Origin: Streptomyces prunicolor NBRC 13075
GTDB taxonomy: Bacteria; Actinomycetota; Actinomycetes; Streptomycetales; Streptomycetaceae
DNA length: 64,000 nucleotides
Assembly (NCBI RefSeq): GCF_000367365.1
Contig: NZ_BARF01000047.1
Coordinates: forward strand, 62,001 to 126,000
Reading direction: 5' to 3'
Part shown: piece by piece, positions 1 to 8,424 of the stretch
Layout of the letters: each line of letters opens with the position of its first letter
Numbering within the stretch: position 1 is the stretch's first letter
Position numbers and translations under genes: made by a program
Notes under the pieces: model-generated
What the model was told of the DNA's origin: nothing
The model's input: the letters and a program-made list of their open reading frames with translations, nothing else
The model's database searches: none

Positions 1-15
1 AGTTGGTTCGACGGC

Positions 16-495
16 TCAGTCCCCGTGGTCGTACACCGTCACCGCGAGCCCCCGCCGCACCAGCCGCTCGGTGACCAGCGGCTCGACCCGTGACCACTTG
101 CCGCCCGCGAGGCCGCACCCGATGCGGGGCATGTGCACGGACGCGCCGAGCTCCGCCGCGCGGTCGGCCAACAGGCCCAGCGCCTTGTCGATCGCCTCGT
201 AGCGCACGGGCACGCCCTTGCTGCCCGTGCGTGTCCCGCGCTGGCCGATCATGTTGGCCACCCATACATGGCGCTCGACCTGGACGAGCTGGATCGCGCC
301 CAGCCCGAAGCCATTGGCGGCGCGGTCCCGGTGCCAGGACCGGTACGCCTTCTCCGGCTCCGGCCAGCGGCGCGAGAGTGCCAGCACGAAGCCCTTTCCC
401 CAGCCCCCCGAGTCGTTGCAGACATGCGCGATCACCTTGACGCCCTTGACCGACGGAACGGTCGCGTCACCCCGGACATAGTTGATCTCCCCCAT
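16..495 (-). CDS. Macro-domain (ADP-ribose-binding) protein
   Basis: A small single-domain protein of 159 residues. The N-terminus has the macro-domain beta-strand and the VIAHVCNDSGGWGKGFV segment, where the conserved Asn and the glycine loop contact ADP-ribose. The MPRIGCGLAGGKW segment near residue 125 is the second phosphate-binding loop seen in Poa1p-like ADP-ribose-1''-phosphatases. I infer binding or hydrolysis of ADP-ribose derivatives; the substrate is unknown. The frame is open to 525, but the ATG at 495 begins directly at the domain (MGEINYVRGD) and leaves room for the divergent MerR gene promoter. Divergent from MerR (92 bp apart), with no operon partner in view. Confidence 0.82.
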   Translation of the reverse strand: MGEINYVRGDATVPSVKGVKVIAHVCNDSGGWGKGFVLALSRRWPEPEKAYRSWHRDRAANGFGLGAIQLVQVERHVWVANMIGQRGTRTGSKGVPVRYEAIDKALGLLADRAAELGASVHMPRIGCGLAGGKWSRVEPLVTERLVRRGLAVTVYDHGD

Positions 496-550
496 GACAC
501 CCACCGTAGACGGCACCACTGACAACGGGCCTCCGGTGCTCCTCCGGTGG

Positions 551-579
551 TTTCACAGCACTGGTGAGACAGCGATACT
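551..579 (+). promoter_or_regulatory. Candidate promoter, leaderless MerR gene
   Basis: TTTCAC at 551-556, a 17-bp spacer and GATACT at 574-579. The -10 ends seven bases before the ATG at 587, so transcription would start at or next to the start codon. No Shine-Dalgarno sequence precedes that ATG, which fits a leaderless mRNA. Pattern-based inference only. Confidence 0.45.
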
Positions 580-586
580 GCTGCAC

Positions 587-1324
587 ATGACGACCGAGAC
601 CGACACCGAGGAGCCGACGCTCACGATCGACGAGCTGGCCGCGCGGGCCGGTACCACGGTCCGCACCGTCCGGTTCTACAGCACCAAGGGGCTGCTTCCG
701 CCGCCGGTGATCGGGGCGCGGCGGGTCGGGCACTACGGGCAGGAGCACCTGTCGCGGCTCGCGTTGATCGAGGAGTTGCAGCACCAGGGCATGACGCTGG
801 CCGCGATCGAGCGCTACCTGGGTCAACTGCCGCCGGGCCTCAGCGCGCACGACCTCGCCATCCACCGCGCGGTGGTGGCGTCGTGGGCGCCGGACACGGT
901 GGAGACCCTGGACCGCGCCGAGTTGGAGCGGCGGGCGGGCCGGGCGCTGAGCGAGGAGGACATCGAGCGGCTCGTCGCGATGGACGTGGTCGGGCTCGAC
1001 GGGACCTCCTACCGCGTCGACTCCGGTCTGCTGCGGCTCGGCGTACGACTGCTCGACGTACCGGTGTCCCAGGAGGCGATCCTCGCGTCCCGGAACGTGC
1101 TGATCGAGCATTCCCGTGCGGCGGCCCACGAGTTGTCGCAGGTGTTCCGCGGTGAGGTCTCCCAACGTGCCGCGCAGGACGTGAAGTCGCTGTCCGCGCA
1201 CATGCAACCCCTGGTCGTGCAGGCCCTCCTGACGGCCTTTCAGCGGTCGCTGCGGGAGGAACTCCGCGCGTGGCTCAAGGAGCCGGAGGAGTCGGCGAAG
1301 GCGCCGGAGTCAGAGGAAGGCTGA
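587..1324 (+). CDS. MerR-family transcriptional regulator
   Basis: A 245-residue protein with a MerR winged-helix domain at about residues 12-80: LTIDELAARAG, then TVRFYSTKGLLPPP, then GHYGQEHLSRL. A long helical effector region follows and ends in an acidic tail. It lacks the metal-binding cysteines of MerR/CueR types, so a small-molecule or protein signal is more likely. The open frame reaches back to 482, but the first 35 codons overlap the divergent macro-domain gene and look non-coding. The ATG at 587 gives the usual MerR N-terminus and sits just behind a promoter-like element. The last 15 bases overlap the convergent SDR gene. Confidence 0.85.
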   Translation: MTTETDTEEPTLTIDELAARAGTTVRTVRFYSTKGLLPPPVIGARRVGHYGQEHLSRLALIEELQHQGMTLAAIERYLGQLPPGLSAHDLAIHRAVVASWAPDTVETLDRAELERRAGRALSEEDIERLVAMDVVGLDGTSYRVDSGLLRLGVRLLDVPVSQEAILASRNVLIEHSRAAAHELSQVFRGEVSQRAAQDVKSLSAHMQPLVVQALLTAFQRSLREELRAWLKEPEESAKAPESEEG

Positions 1325-2035
1325 ACCGCCCGACACGTTCAGCGTCTGCCCGGTCAGGAACCCGCTGCCCTCGTCGACCACGTACAGCAGGGTCGAGATC
1401 AGGTCCGACGGCTCCTGCGTGCGCGGTACGACCTGGCCGTCCCGGACGTGCGCGAAGCCGCCGTCCGCTCCGACCGTCCGCTCCGCGGTCGCGGTGCGGA
1501 CCATGCTGGGCGCGATCGCGTTGACGGTGATGTCGTACGGCCCGAGCGCTGCCGCGAGCGATCGCGTGAAGCCGATGAGGCCCATCTTCGAGGCGACGTA
1601 CGGGACCATCGTGGGCGGTGCGGTGAGGACGGCCGCCGAGACGATGTTGACGATACGGCCCCACCCGGCGGCCTTCAGATACGGCAGGACCGCGCGGGTC
1701 AGCAGGAACGGCGCCTCCAGGTTGACGCGCATGATCCGGCGCCATTCCTCGGGTGTGGTCTCCTCGAAGGGGCGGGCCGGGTAGACGCCGGCGTTGTTGA
1801 CCAGGACGTGCAGGGTGCCGAACCGGTCGATGACGCGCTCCAACGCCCCCTGGATCTGGTCCTCGTCGGTGACGTCGCCTATCAACTCCACATAGTCCAG
1901 GACCCTTTCGGCGGTCTCCGGCTGTGCGACGAGGTCGATTCCGGCGACCCGGTAGCCGCGTGCGGCGAGCGCGACGGCGAACTCCTGCCCCAGGCCCTGT
2001 GCCGCTCCGGTCACCAGGGCAGTACGCGTCTCCAT
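1310..2035 (-). CDS. Short-chain dehydrogenase/reductase (SDR)
   Basis: A classical SDR of 241 residues. TGAAQGLG near residue 8 is the nucleotide-binding glycine motif, VNNAGV is the NAG motif, the catalytic Ser lies in NIVSAAVL, and YVASK gives the catalytic Tyr and Lys. The C-terminal SGGSAF is typical of 3-oxoacyl-ACP/sugar-alcohol reductase-like members. The substrate is not evident. It is divergent from the sugar ABC importer that starts at 2171, so it could oxidise a sugar or polyol delivered by that importer (inference). The frame begins at 2083, but METRTALVTG at 2035 is the family-like start. Confidence 0.85.
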   Translation of the reverse strand: METRTALVTGAAQGLGQEFAVALAARGYRVAGIDLVAQPETAERVLDYVELIGDVTDEDQIQGALERVIDRFGTLHVLVNNAGVYPARPFEETTPEEWRRIMRVNLEAPFLLTRAVLPYLKAAGWGRIVNIVSAAVLTAPPTMVPYVASKMGLIGFTRSLAAALGPYDITVNAIAPSMVRTATAERTVGADGGFAHVRDGQVVPRTQEPSDLISTLLYVVDEGSGFLTGQTLNVSGGSAFL

Positions 2036-2170
2036 GGGGCGAGTGTGATGACCCGTCAGGCGTCCGGCAAGAGCACATTCCACTCGCTGAAACGCCCCGG
2101 TTGCCGCTCACGCCCGGTGGGCCCACCCTGCGTGACGACGCCAGCACCAGCCGTACGGGAGCCGTGCCCG

Positions 2171-3241
2171 ATGACCGAGACCGAGCGTGCCGTGGACGAT
2201 GCCGAGCGCGCCCGCGAACAGGGCGGCGGGCAGAGCGGGTTGGCGCGCTGGTGGCGTCGACTCACGCCGTCCGCGCGGGCGTTGGAGCCGGTACCGCGCC
2301 GGTGGGTCCGGGACGAGTTCGGTGTGCTGCTCGTACTGGGGTTGCTGATCGCCGGGATCGGCATCCCCTACCCGGACTTCCTCGACACGAACAACCTCCT
2401 CTCCACCGCCCACAACTCCGTCTACATCTCGCTGATGGCGTGCGGCATGGTCTTCGCGCTGTCGATGCGCGAGGTCGATCTGTCCGTGGGCGGGACCTAC
2501 GCGATGTGCCTGGTCGTCGGGGCGTTGCTGATCCGGGACGGCACTCCGCCCTGGCTGGCGGTGCCGGTGATGCTGGTCACCGGGATCGCGCTGGGGGTGT
2601 TCAACGCGCTGGTGACGACGCTGCTGGCGCTGCCATCGTTCATCGTCACACTGGGCACGCTGATGCTCTTCCGGGGCGTCGGGCTGGCCCTTGCGGACGG
2701 CAAGCAGATCACCGATCTCCCGCTGGACGACTCGTTCTTCACCTTCGCGGGCGGTGATCCGGGCGGCGTGCCGTTCGCCCTGTGGGTGCTGCTCGCGGTG
2801 ATCGTCCTGCTGTCGGTCGTGCTGTCCCGGACGCGCTTCGGGGCCCGGGTGCGGGCGATCGGGTCCAACCCCGACGCCGCCGCCTTCAGCGGTATCCCGG
2901 TCGTCCGCACCCGTATCCAGGCGCTGGCCCTCTCCGGCCTGACCACGGCGTGCGCCGCCGCGCTCGCGCTCGCCTTCTACGGCGCCGGGGATCCAACTCT
3001 GGGCCAGGGCTACGAGTTGCAGGCGATCGCCGCGTGCATCATCGGCGGCACTCCGCTGGCCGGGGGGCGTGGTTCGGTGGTCGGTGCGGTGGCCGGGGCG
3101 ATGATCCTTTCGGTCGTCGCCTCGGGCCTGGTGTTCTTCGAAGTACCCATCAACTGGACGTCGTTCGCGACGGGTGGGGTGATCCTCGTCGCCGTCGCGG
3201 CCGACAGCGCGCTGCGCCGCACTGGACGCCGTCGCAGGTGA
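2171..3241 (+). CDS. Sugar ABC transporter permease (RbsC-like)
   Basis: 356 residues. About 50 mostly cytoplasmic residues precede a series of hydrophobic helices typical of the BPD_transp_2 family (ribose/xylose/rhamnose/AI-2 importers). Recognisable parts are SMREVDLSVGGTYAM, LPSFIVTLGTLMLFRGVGL, GSNPDAAAFSGIPV and the conserved cytoplasmic-loop segment CIIGGTPLAGGRGSV. It forms the membrane channel with the lipoprotein and ATPase encoded downstream (85 bp and then 1 bp apart). A single permease implies a homodimer. The upstream frame is open from 1448, but that part is antisense to the SDR gene; ATG 2171 gives a sensible N-terminus. Confidence 0.88.
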   Translation: MTETERAVDDAERAREQGGGQSGLARWWRRLTPSARALEPVPRRWVRDEFGVLLVLGLLIAGIGIPYPDFLDTNNLLSTAHNSVYISLMACGMVFALSMREVDLSVGGTYAMCLVVGALLIRDGTPPWLAVPVMLVTGIALGVFNALVTTLLALPSFIVTLGTLMLFRGVGLALADGKQITDLPLDDSFFTFAGGDPGGVPFALWVLLAVIVLLSVVLSRTRFGARVRAIGSNPDAAAFSGIPVVRTRIQALALSGLTTACAAALALAFYGAGDPTLGQGYELQAIAACIIGGTPLAGGRGSVVGAVAGAMILSVVASGLVFFEVPINWTSFATGGVILVAVAADSALRRTGRRRR

Positions 3242-3327
3242 AGTCCCCCGCGATCCAAGTCCGTTCTCCTGTCGTCAAGTCCCCTTGTCGTCAAGTCATC
3301 TCGTGGTCCAGCCTTTTGGAGGCCGTG

Positions 3328-4389
3328 ATGCACTCCCGTTCGCGTACCTGGTCCGCGGCGCTCGGCGCCCTGGTCCTGCTGGCCACCGCAGGCTGCGGCA
3401 GCGGTTCCGGTGGCAGCAACGGCAGGCTGAAGATGGGCATTTCGGTCGCCAACATCTCCCTCAACTTCGCCCACGAGATGGTGCTGGGCGCGGAGAGCGC
3501 GGCGAGCCATGCGGGCAAGGTCGACTTCAAGGCCGTAGGACCGCCCAACACGGACGGACCCGCCGAGGTGCAGCTGTTCCAGAACCTCACCGCCGTCGCC
3601 AAGGACGGCATCGTCCTGGAGAACCTCGACCCGCCGATCTTCACCCGGCCCGCCGCGCGCGCCGTCGACCAGGGCATCCCGATCGTCGCCCTGGACACCT
3701 CCCCCACCGACGGCAGCAAGGTCGACTTCTATGTGGGCAACGACAATTACGCGCTCGGCGAGCTGATGGCGAAGGAGGCGCTGAAGCGGCTCGGCAGCAG
3801 TCCGAAGGGGCAGGTCGTGATCGGTGTGCCCAACCCCGGGACACCCGTGCTCGACAACCGCGCCAAGGGCATCGCCGACACGTTCAAGAAGGAGGCGCCC
3901 GGCATCAAGGTCCTCGGCCCCTTCCAGACGTACAGCGATCCCGGCCAGAACTACAGCTCCTGGTCCGCGCAGGTGAACGCGCACCCGGACGCGCTGGCCT
4001 TCCTCGGTGTCGGTGACGCCGACAGCTACAACCTCGCGAAGATCAAGAAGGCCGAGCACGGCACGTGGCTCACGGCCGGCTTCGACGTCGACCCGAAGAC
4101 CCTGGACGCGGTGAAGGACGGCTCCAACTTCGTGACCATCGACCCGCAGCACTTCCTGAAGGGCTATCTGTCCACGGCGATGCTGATCGAGGCCGTGCGC
4201 GACAAGAAGGGGAAACTGCCGGACGGTTGGTTCCTGTCGCCCGGCGGGGTCGTGGACTCCTCGAACATCGACGAGATCATCGCCCGGCAGAAGTCGGCGC
4301 GGGCGGCGTACGACTGGTACAAGCCGACGATCGACAAGCTGCTCGGCGACGAGGCGGGCAACCTGAAGCCACTGAAGGACGCCCGCTGA
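3328..4389 (+). CDS. Sugar ABC transporter substrate-binding lipoprotein
   Basis: 353 residues with a lipoprotein signal: a basic start, a hydrophobic run and the lipobox LATAGC at about residues 20-25, then a Ser/Gly linker. The rest is a periplasmic-binding-protein type I (Peripla_BP_4) fold of the RbsB/XylF kind, with ENLDPPIFTRPAARA, GIPIVALDTSP and VGNDNYALGELMAKEAL. It captures a sugar outside the membrane for the neighbouring permease. TGGAGG at 3317-3322 supports the start; GTG 3325 directly before ATG 3328 is an alternative. The preceding 85 bp contain degenerate direct repeats of GTCGTCAAGTC. The ligand cannot be named from sequence. Confidence 0.88.
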   Translation: MHSRSRTWSAALGALVLLATAGCGSGSGGSNGRLKMGISVANISLNFAHEMVLGAESAASHAGKVDFKAVGPPNTDGPAEVQLFQNLTAVAKDGIVLENLDPPIFTRPAARAVDQGIPIVALDTSPTDGSKVDFYVGNDNYALGELMAKEALKRLGSSPKGQVVIGVPNPGTPVLDNRAKGIADTFKKEAPGIKVLGPFQTYSDPGQNYSSWSAQVNAHPDALAFLGVGDADSYNLAKIKKAEHGTWLTAGFDVDPKTLDAVKDGSNFVTIDPQHFLKGYLSTAMLIEAVRDKKGKLPDGWFLSPGGVVDSSNIDEIIARQKSARAAYDWYKPTIDKLLGDEAGNLKPLKDAR

Positions 4390-4390
4390 G

Positions 4391-5866
4391 ATGGCCCACG
4401 ACGACATCCTCGTGGCGGAGGAACTGGTCAAGTCCTACGGCGGCGTACGGGCGTTGGACGGTGCGTCGATCCGGCTGCGCGGCGGCGAGGTGCACGCGCT
4501 GGTCGGTGAGAACGGTGCCGGGAAGTCGACGCTCGTGCGCATCCTGTCGGGGACGCTCGGCGCGGACGGCGGGACGGTACGGGCGGCGAAGGACGCCCGG
4601 ATCGCCGTCGTCTCCCAGGAGTTGAGCCTCTTCCCCGACCTCACCGTGCGCGAGAACCTCTTCCCGCAGCACCCGCCCCTGCGCCTGGGCCTGTTGGACC
4701 GGAGCGCCATGGACCGCGCGGCCCGTCCTGTCCTCGCGGAGCTCGGCCTGGACGTGGATCTTCGCACGGAACTCGGCGAACTCCCCCTCGCCGACCAGCA
4801 GTTGACGGAGATCGCGCGGGCTCTGCTACGGCGCCCCAAACTGCTGATCCTCGACGAGCCCACGTCGGCGCTCCCGGCCGCCGCCGTCGACCGCCTCGAA
4901 CGCGTCCTGCGCACGCTGACCGACCGGGGCATCGCCGTCCTCTACGTCACCCACTTCCTCGACGAGGTGATGCGCTTCGCGCAGCGCGTGACCGTACTGC
5001 GGGACGGGCTGGTCGCACTGGCGGGTGCGGAGCGGGCCGAGGTCGACGTACCCGAGCTGGTGTCGGCGATGCTGGGCGGCCGACCGGAGCAACCGCCGCG
5101 CCGGGCACGGTCGTTGGCCGCCGACCGGCCGCCGCCCGTGGTGCTGTCCCAGGTGGACGTGGACGGGCGGCTGACCGACGTGACCTTCACCGTGCGGGCG
5201 GGCGAGGTGGTCGGGGTCGCCGGGCTGCAGGGGGCGGGCCATCTCGACGCGTTGGCGGTGGTGTGCGGGCGTACGGCGGTCTCCGGGGGCCGGGTGGACG
5301 TCGGCGGCCGGGGGCTGCCGCGCTCGCTGCGGGACGCGGTGCGCGCCGGCGTCGCCTTCGTACCGAGTGACCGTAAACGGTACGGGCTGATGGTGGACCG
5401 TACGGTGTGGGAGAACACCACCGCGGTCAGCTGGCTGGCGCTCGGCCGGGGCGGGATCGCCCCCGCCCGCTCCGAACTGGTGCGCCGCACCGCCGAGTTG
5501 ACCGAACGGCTACGGCTGCGCGGCGGGCCGTACGACCTGGTCGTCCGGTTGTCCGGCGGCAATCAGCAGAAGGTCGTCTTCGCCAAGTGGCTCGCGACGG
5601 AGCCTAAGATCGTCGTCCTGGACGATCCGACCCGAGGTGTCGACGTCGGCGTACGCGCCGAAATGCACCGTATCGTCGGCGAGTTGGCGGCGGGCGGCGC
5701 GGCCGTCCTGATCGCCTCGACCGACCTCGCGGAGCTGACGGAGGTGTGCGACCGGGTGCTGGTGTTCGTGCGCGGGCGGGTCACCGAGGAGGTGCGCGGG
5801 GAGCGGCTGACGGAGCACGGGCTGGCGGTGGCGATGCAGCGGCCGGAGGTGACGGCGTCAGACTGA
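4391..5866 (+). CDS. Sugar ABC transporter ATP-binding protein (RbsA-like, two NBDs)
   Basis: 491 residues with two nucleotide-binding domains in tandem. The first has Walker A GENGAGKST, a degenerate signature (LPLADQQL) and Walker B LLILDEPTS. The second lacks a canonical Walker A (GLQGAGHLDAL) but keeps the signature LSGGNQQK and Walker B IVVLDDPTRGVDVG. This asymmetry is usual in RbsA/XylG/MglA proteins, although the second Walker A is more diverged than average. The ATG lies one base after the lipoprotein stop codon, so the two are co-translated. The last 9 bases overlap the convergent IclR gene. It powers import of the unknown sugar. Confidence 0.88.
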   Translation: MAHDDILVAEELVKSYGGVRALDGASIRLRGGEVHALVGENGAGKSTLVRILSGTLGADGGTVRAAKDARIAVVSQELSLFPDLTVRENLFPQHPPLRLGLLDRSAMDRAARPVLAELGLDVDLRTELGELPLADQQLTEIARALLRRPKLLILDEPTSALPAAAVDRLERVLRTLTDRGIAVLYVTHFLDEVMRFAQRVTVLRDGLVALAGAERAEVDVPELVSAMLGGRPEQPPRRARSLAADRPPPVVLSQVDVDGRLTDVTFTVRAGEVVGVAGLQGAGHLDALAVVCGRTAVSGGRVDVGGRGLPRSLRDAVRAGVAFVPSDRKRYGLMVDRTVWENTTAVSWLALGRGGIAPARSELVRRTAELTERLRLRGGPYDLVVRLSGGNQQKVVFAKWLATEPKIVVLDDPTRGVDVGVRAEMHRIVGELAAGGAAVLIASTDLAELTEVCDRVLVFVRGRVTEEVRGERLTEHGLAVAMQRPEVTASD

Positions 5867-6598
5867 CAGGGTCCGGGTGATCGCCCGTGCCGCCGCGCAC
5901 AGCCGGGCCCCGATGCGGTCCACGTCCAGGCGGCGGGTGCCCCCGGTGACCGAGATCGCGGCGACCGGGCGGGAGCCGCGGTCGGGGGCGTAGACGGGTG
6001 CGGCTACCGCCGAGATGCCGATCTCGGCCTCTTCGAGATTGACGCCGTAGCCGCGGGCCCGGGTGAGGGCGAGGTCGCGGGCGAGTTGGCCGGGGAGGAC
6101 CAGGGTGCGTGGGGTGAGGCGGGGCAGCGTGCGATGGGGCGGGCGGGGGTCCTGGGCGAGGAAGACCTTGCCGGTGGCGGTGCAGTGGGCGGGGAGCCGG
6201 CCGCCGGTGCGGGAGACGATCGGGGTGGCGCGGCGGCCGGTGATCTTCTCCAGGAAGAGGGTGTCGGTACCGTCCGGGACGGCCAGGTGGACGTTCTCGT
6301 GCGTCGCCTCGTGCAGATCGCCCAGGTAGGGCAGCGCCACGTCCCGCAACTCCCGTACGGACGGCGAGGATTGGCCGAGGACGAAGAGGGCGAGCCCGAT
6401 GCGGTAGCTGCCTTCGGGGGTGCGGTCCACCAGGCCGAGCCGGACCAGTTCGCCGATCAGCCGGTGTGCCGTCGGCTTGGGCAGCCCGGTGCGCAGGGCG
6501 AGTTCGGCGAGGGAGAGCGCGGTCTCGGCGTCGCCGCAGGCGCGGAGCAGCAACACCCCGCGTGCGAGTACCGACTTCGGCAGCGGCCCCTCCGTCAT
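5858..6598 (-). CDS. IclR-family transcriptional regulator
   Basis: A 246-residue protein. The N-terminal winged HTH covers residues ~8-70 (ALSLAELALRTGLPKPTAHRLI, then SYRIGLALFVLG), and the C-terminal IclR effector domain includes GGRLPAHCTATGKVFLA and the late NLEEAEIGISAVAAPV segment. IclR proteins usually sense small carboxylates, sugars or aromatics. Its 3' end overlaps the ABC ATPase tail to tail, while its promoter faces the TPP-enzyme block. It could therefore control either the importer or the catabolic genes (inference). ATG 6598 is preferred to 6634 because MTEGPLPKSVL fits the family N-terminus. Confidence 0.85.
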   Translation of the reverse strand: MTEGPLPKSVLARGVLLLRACGDAETALSLAELALRTGLPKPTAHRLIGELVRLGLVDRTPEGSYRIGLALFVLGQSSPSVRELRDVALPYLGDLHEATHENVHLAVPDGTDTLFLEKITGRRATPIVSRTGGRLPAHCTATGKVFLAQDPRPPHRTLPRLTPRTLVLPGQLARDLALTRARGYGVNLEEAEIGISAVAAPVYAPDRGSRPVAAISVTGGTRRLDVDRIGARLCAAARAITRTLSV

Positions 6599-6695
6599 GG
6601 ACCGATCGTCGTCGCTGTCGTACTCGGGTGACAAGGTGTGGGTGACGGTGAGTCAGGAACCGCAATCGAAGCGGTACCTCGTCGAGGTCACGGCT

Positions 6696-8327
6696 TCACG
6701 AGTGGCGAAGCGGTACGTCCACGAGCATCGGCCGTGTCAACTCGCCGGCCCCGGCGACCAGTTCACGCAGGTGATCCGCGCTGTCGGCCCGTACCGCGTC
6801 GACGCCGAAGAAGCGTGCGGCCCGGGTGAAGTCCAGGGTGCCCAACTCGGTGCCGGGGCACCGCCCGTTGCCGCCCATCGCCTCGTAGGTGTCCTGAAGC
6901 GTGCGGTAACTCCCGTTGCCCATCACCACGAACAGCACGGGAACCTGCTGCCGTGCCGCGCTCCACAGGCCCTGGAGTCCGAACAGAGCGCAGCCGTCGC
7001 CGAGGACCGCGACGACCGGTCGCCCGGGTTCGGCGAGCGAGCGGCCGACGGCGGCGCCGATGCCCCAGCCGAGGCCGCCGCCGACGGTGTGGGTGTAGCT
7101 GCCGGGGCGGTCGAGCCGTAGCAGCCGACGGAGTAACAGGCCGACGGTGATGGCCTCTTCGACCACCACTGCGTCCGACGGCAGGCCGCGCGCGACAGCG
7201 TGAGCGGCGGCCCACGGTGCGAGCGGTGCCGTCGAGTAGGCGGCGTGGGCTGCGGACTCGGCGCGCTCCCGTTCGGCGGTGTGCCGTTCGCCCGCGCGCA
7301 GCACGCGGGCCTTCGCGGTGTGGTCGGGCACCTGCTCGCGCAGCAGCTCGGCGAGCCGGTGGAGCGAGGGTGCGAGCGCGCCGACGAGCCCGGCGTCGGC
7401 GGGGAAGTTGCGGCCGATCTCGTCGGCGTCCGAGTCGAGTTGGACGACGGTGATGCCGGGCGGCAGGGCCGGCCCGGGGCTGTAGTGGTGGGGCGTGAAG
7501 GCGTGCGCTCCGACGATGAGAACGGTGTCGTACGAGGCGAGGGCGGCGCGGATCGCGTCGTGGCGGGGTGGCAGCATCCCGGCGTAAAGGGGGTGCGTGG
7601 CAGGGAAGTTGAGGCAGTCGGCCATCGGCTGGTGGTGGACGGTCGCGCCGCAGGCCTCCGCCGTACGGACGAGCGCGGCCACCGCGTCCTCACGGCCCAC
7701 CCCGTCCCCGGCGACGATCGCGGGACGGGCGGCGGCGCCGAGCAGTACGGCCGCCCGGTCGAGTCCGGCGGCGGGGCCATGCCTGGGCGGTGCGGTGCGG
7801 GCGGGGACCTCTACCTCGGTGTCCTCGGCGAGCAGGTCCATGGGGAGGGACAGGAACACCGGTCCGGCGGGCGGCCGTTGGGACTGGGCGAAGGCGCGGC
7901 GCAGGGCGAGGGGCAGGTCGCGGGCGTGCTGGATGTCGTACGTCGCCTTCACGGCGGGCCGCGCGAGGCCGAGGAGGTCGCCGGAGAGCATGGGGTCCTG
8001 CTGGAGGTGGCGGCGGTCCTGCTGGCCGGCCGTGACGACGAGCGGGGTGCGCGAACGGCGGGCGTTGAGCAGGCCGATGAGGCCGTTGGCGAGTCCGGCG
8101 GCGATGTGCAGACTGACGAACGCGGGGCGGCCGGTGCCGCGCGCGTAGCCGTCGGCCATGGAGACGACGGCGCCCTCGTGGACGCCGAGGACGTACTCGG
8201 GGGCGTTCTCGGTCGCCGACAGGGCGGCCAGGAACGGGAGTTCGGTGGTGCCGGGGTTGCCGAAGATCCGGTCCACGCCCTCGCCGCGCAGGATGTCGAG
8301 GAAGGCGAGGGCGGGACGGTGACCCAT
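6696..8327 (-). CDS. Benzoylformate-decarboxylase-like ThDP enzyme
   Basis: 543 residues with the three-domain ThDP fold: N-terminal PYR domain, central domain and C-terminal PP domain with GDGCALFGLQGLWSA and the closing VVMGNGSYRTL. FGNPGTTELPFL, GVHEGAVVSMADGYARG and LHIAAGLANG match benzoylformate decarboxylase (MdlC). The Glu of the HEG segment (residue 51) and the active-site-type His 74 are kept, and PHHYSPG supplies the second His pair. One difference: the MdlC active-site Ser is replaced by Thr (GTTE). The likely reaction is decarboxylation of an aryl- or branched 2-oxo acid to an aldehyde. GAGGAG just upstream of ATG 8327 sets the start; the frame back to 8519 overlaps the FadB gene. 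Confidence 0.8.
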   Translation of the reverse strand: MGHRPALAFLDILRGEGVDRIFGNPGTTELPFLAALSATENAPEYVLGVHEGAVVSMADGYARGTGRPAFVSLHIAAGLANGLIGLLNARRSRTPLVVTAGQQDRRHLQQDPMLSGDLLGLARPAVKATYDIQHARDLPLALRRAFAQSQRPPAGPVFLSLPMDLLAEDTEVEVPARTAPPRHGPAAGLDRAAVLLGAAARPAIVAGDGVGREDAVAALVRTAEACGATVHHQPMADCLNFPATHPLYAGMLPPRHDAIRAALASYDTVLIVGAHAFTPHHYSPGPALPPGITVVQLDSDADEIGRNFPADAGLVGALAPSLHRLAELLREQVPDHTAKARVLRAGERHTAERERAESAAHAAYSTAPLAPWAAAHAVARGLPSDAVVVEEAITVGLLLRRLLRLDRPGSYTHTVGGGLGWGIGAAVGRSLAEPGRPVVAVLGDGCALFGLQGLWSAARQQVPVLFVVMGNGSYRTLQDTYEAMGGNGRCPGTELGTLDFTRAARFFGVDAVRADSADHLRELVAGAGELTRPMLVDVPLRHS

Positions 8328-8424
8328 GGGGGGCTCCTCGGGGACGGGACCGGTGACCGGTTCGCCGGTCAGCGTCGGGGTCCCGTCCCCCGAGGGCAAG
8401 GGCAACGTGTCGCTCAGCGATACG

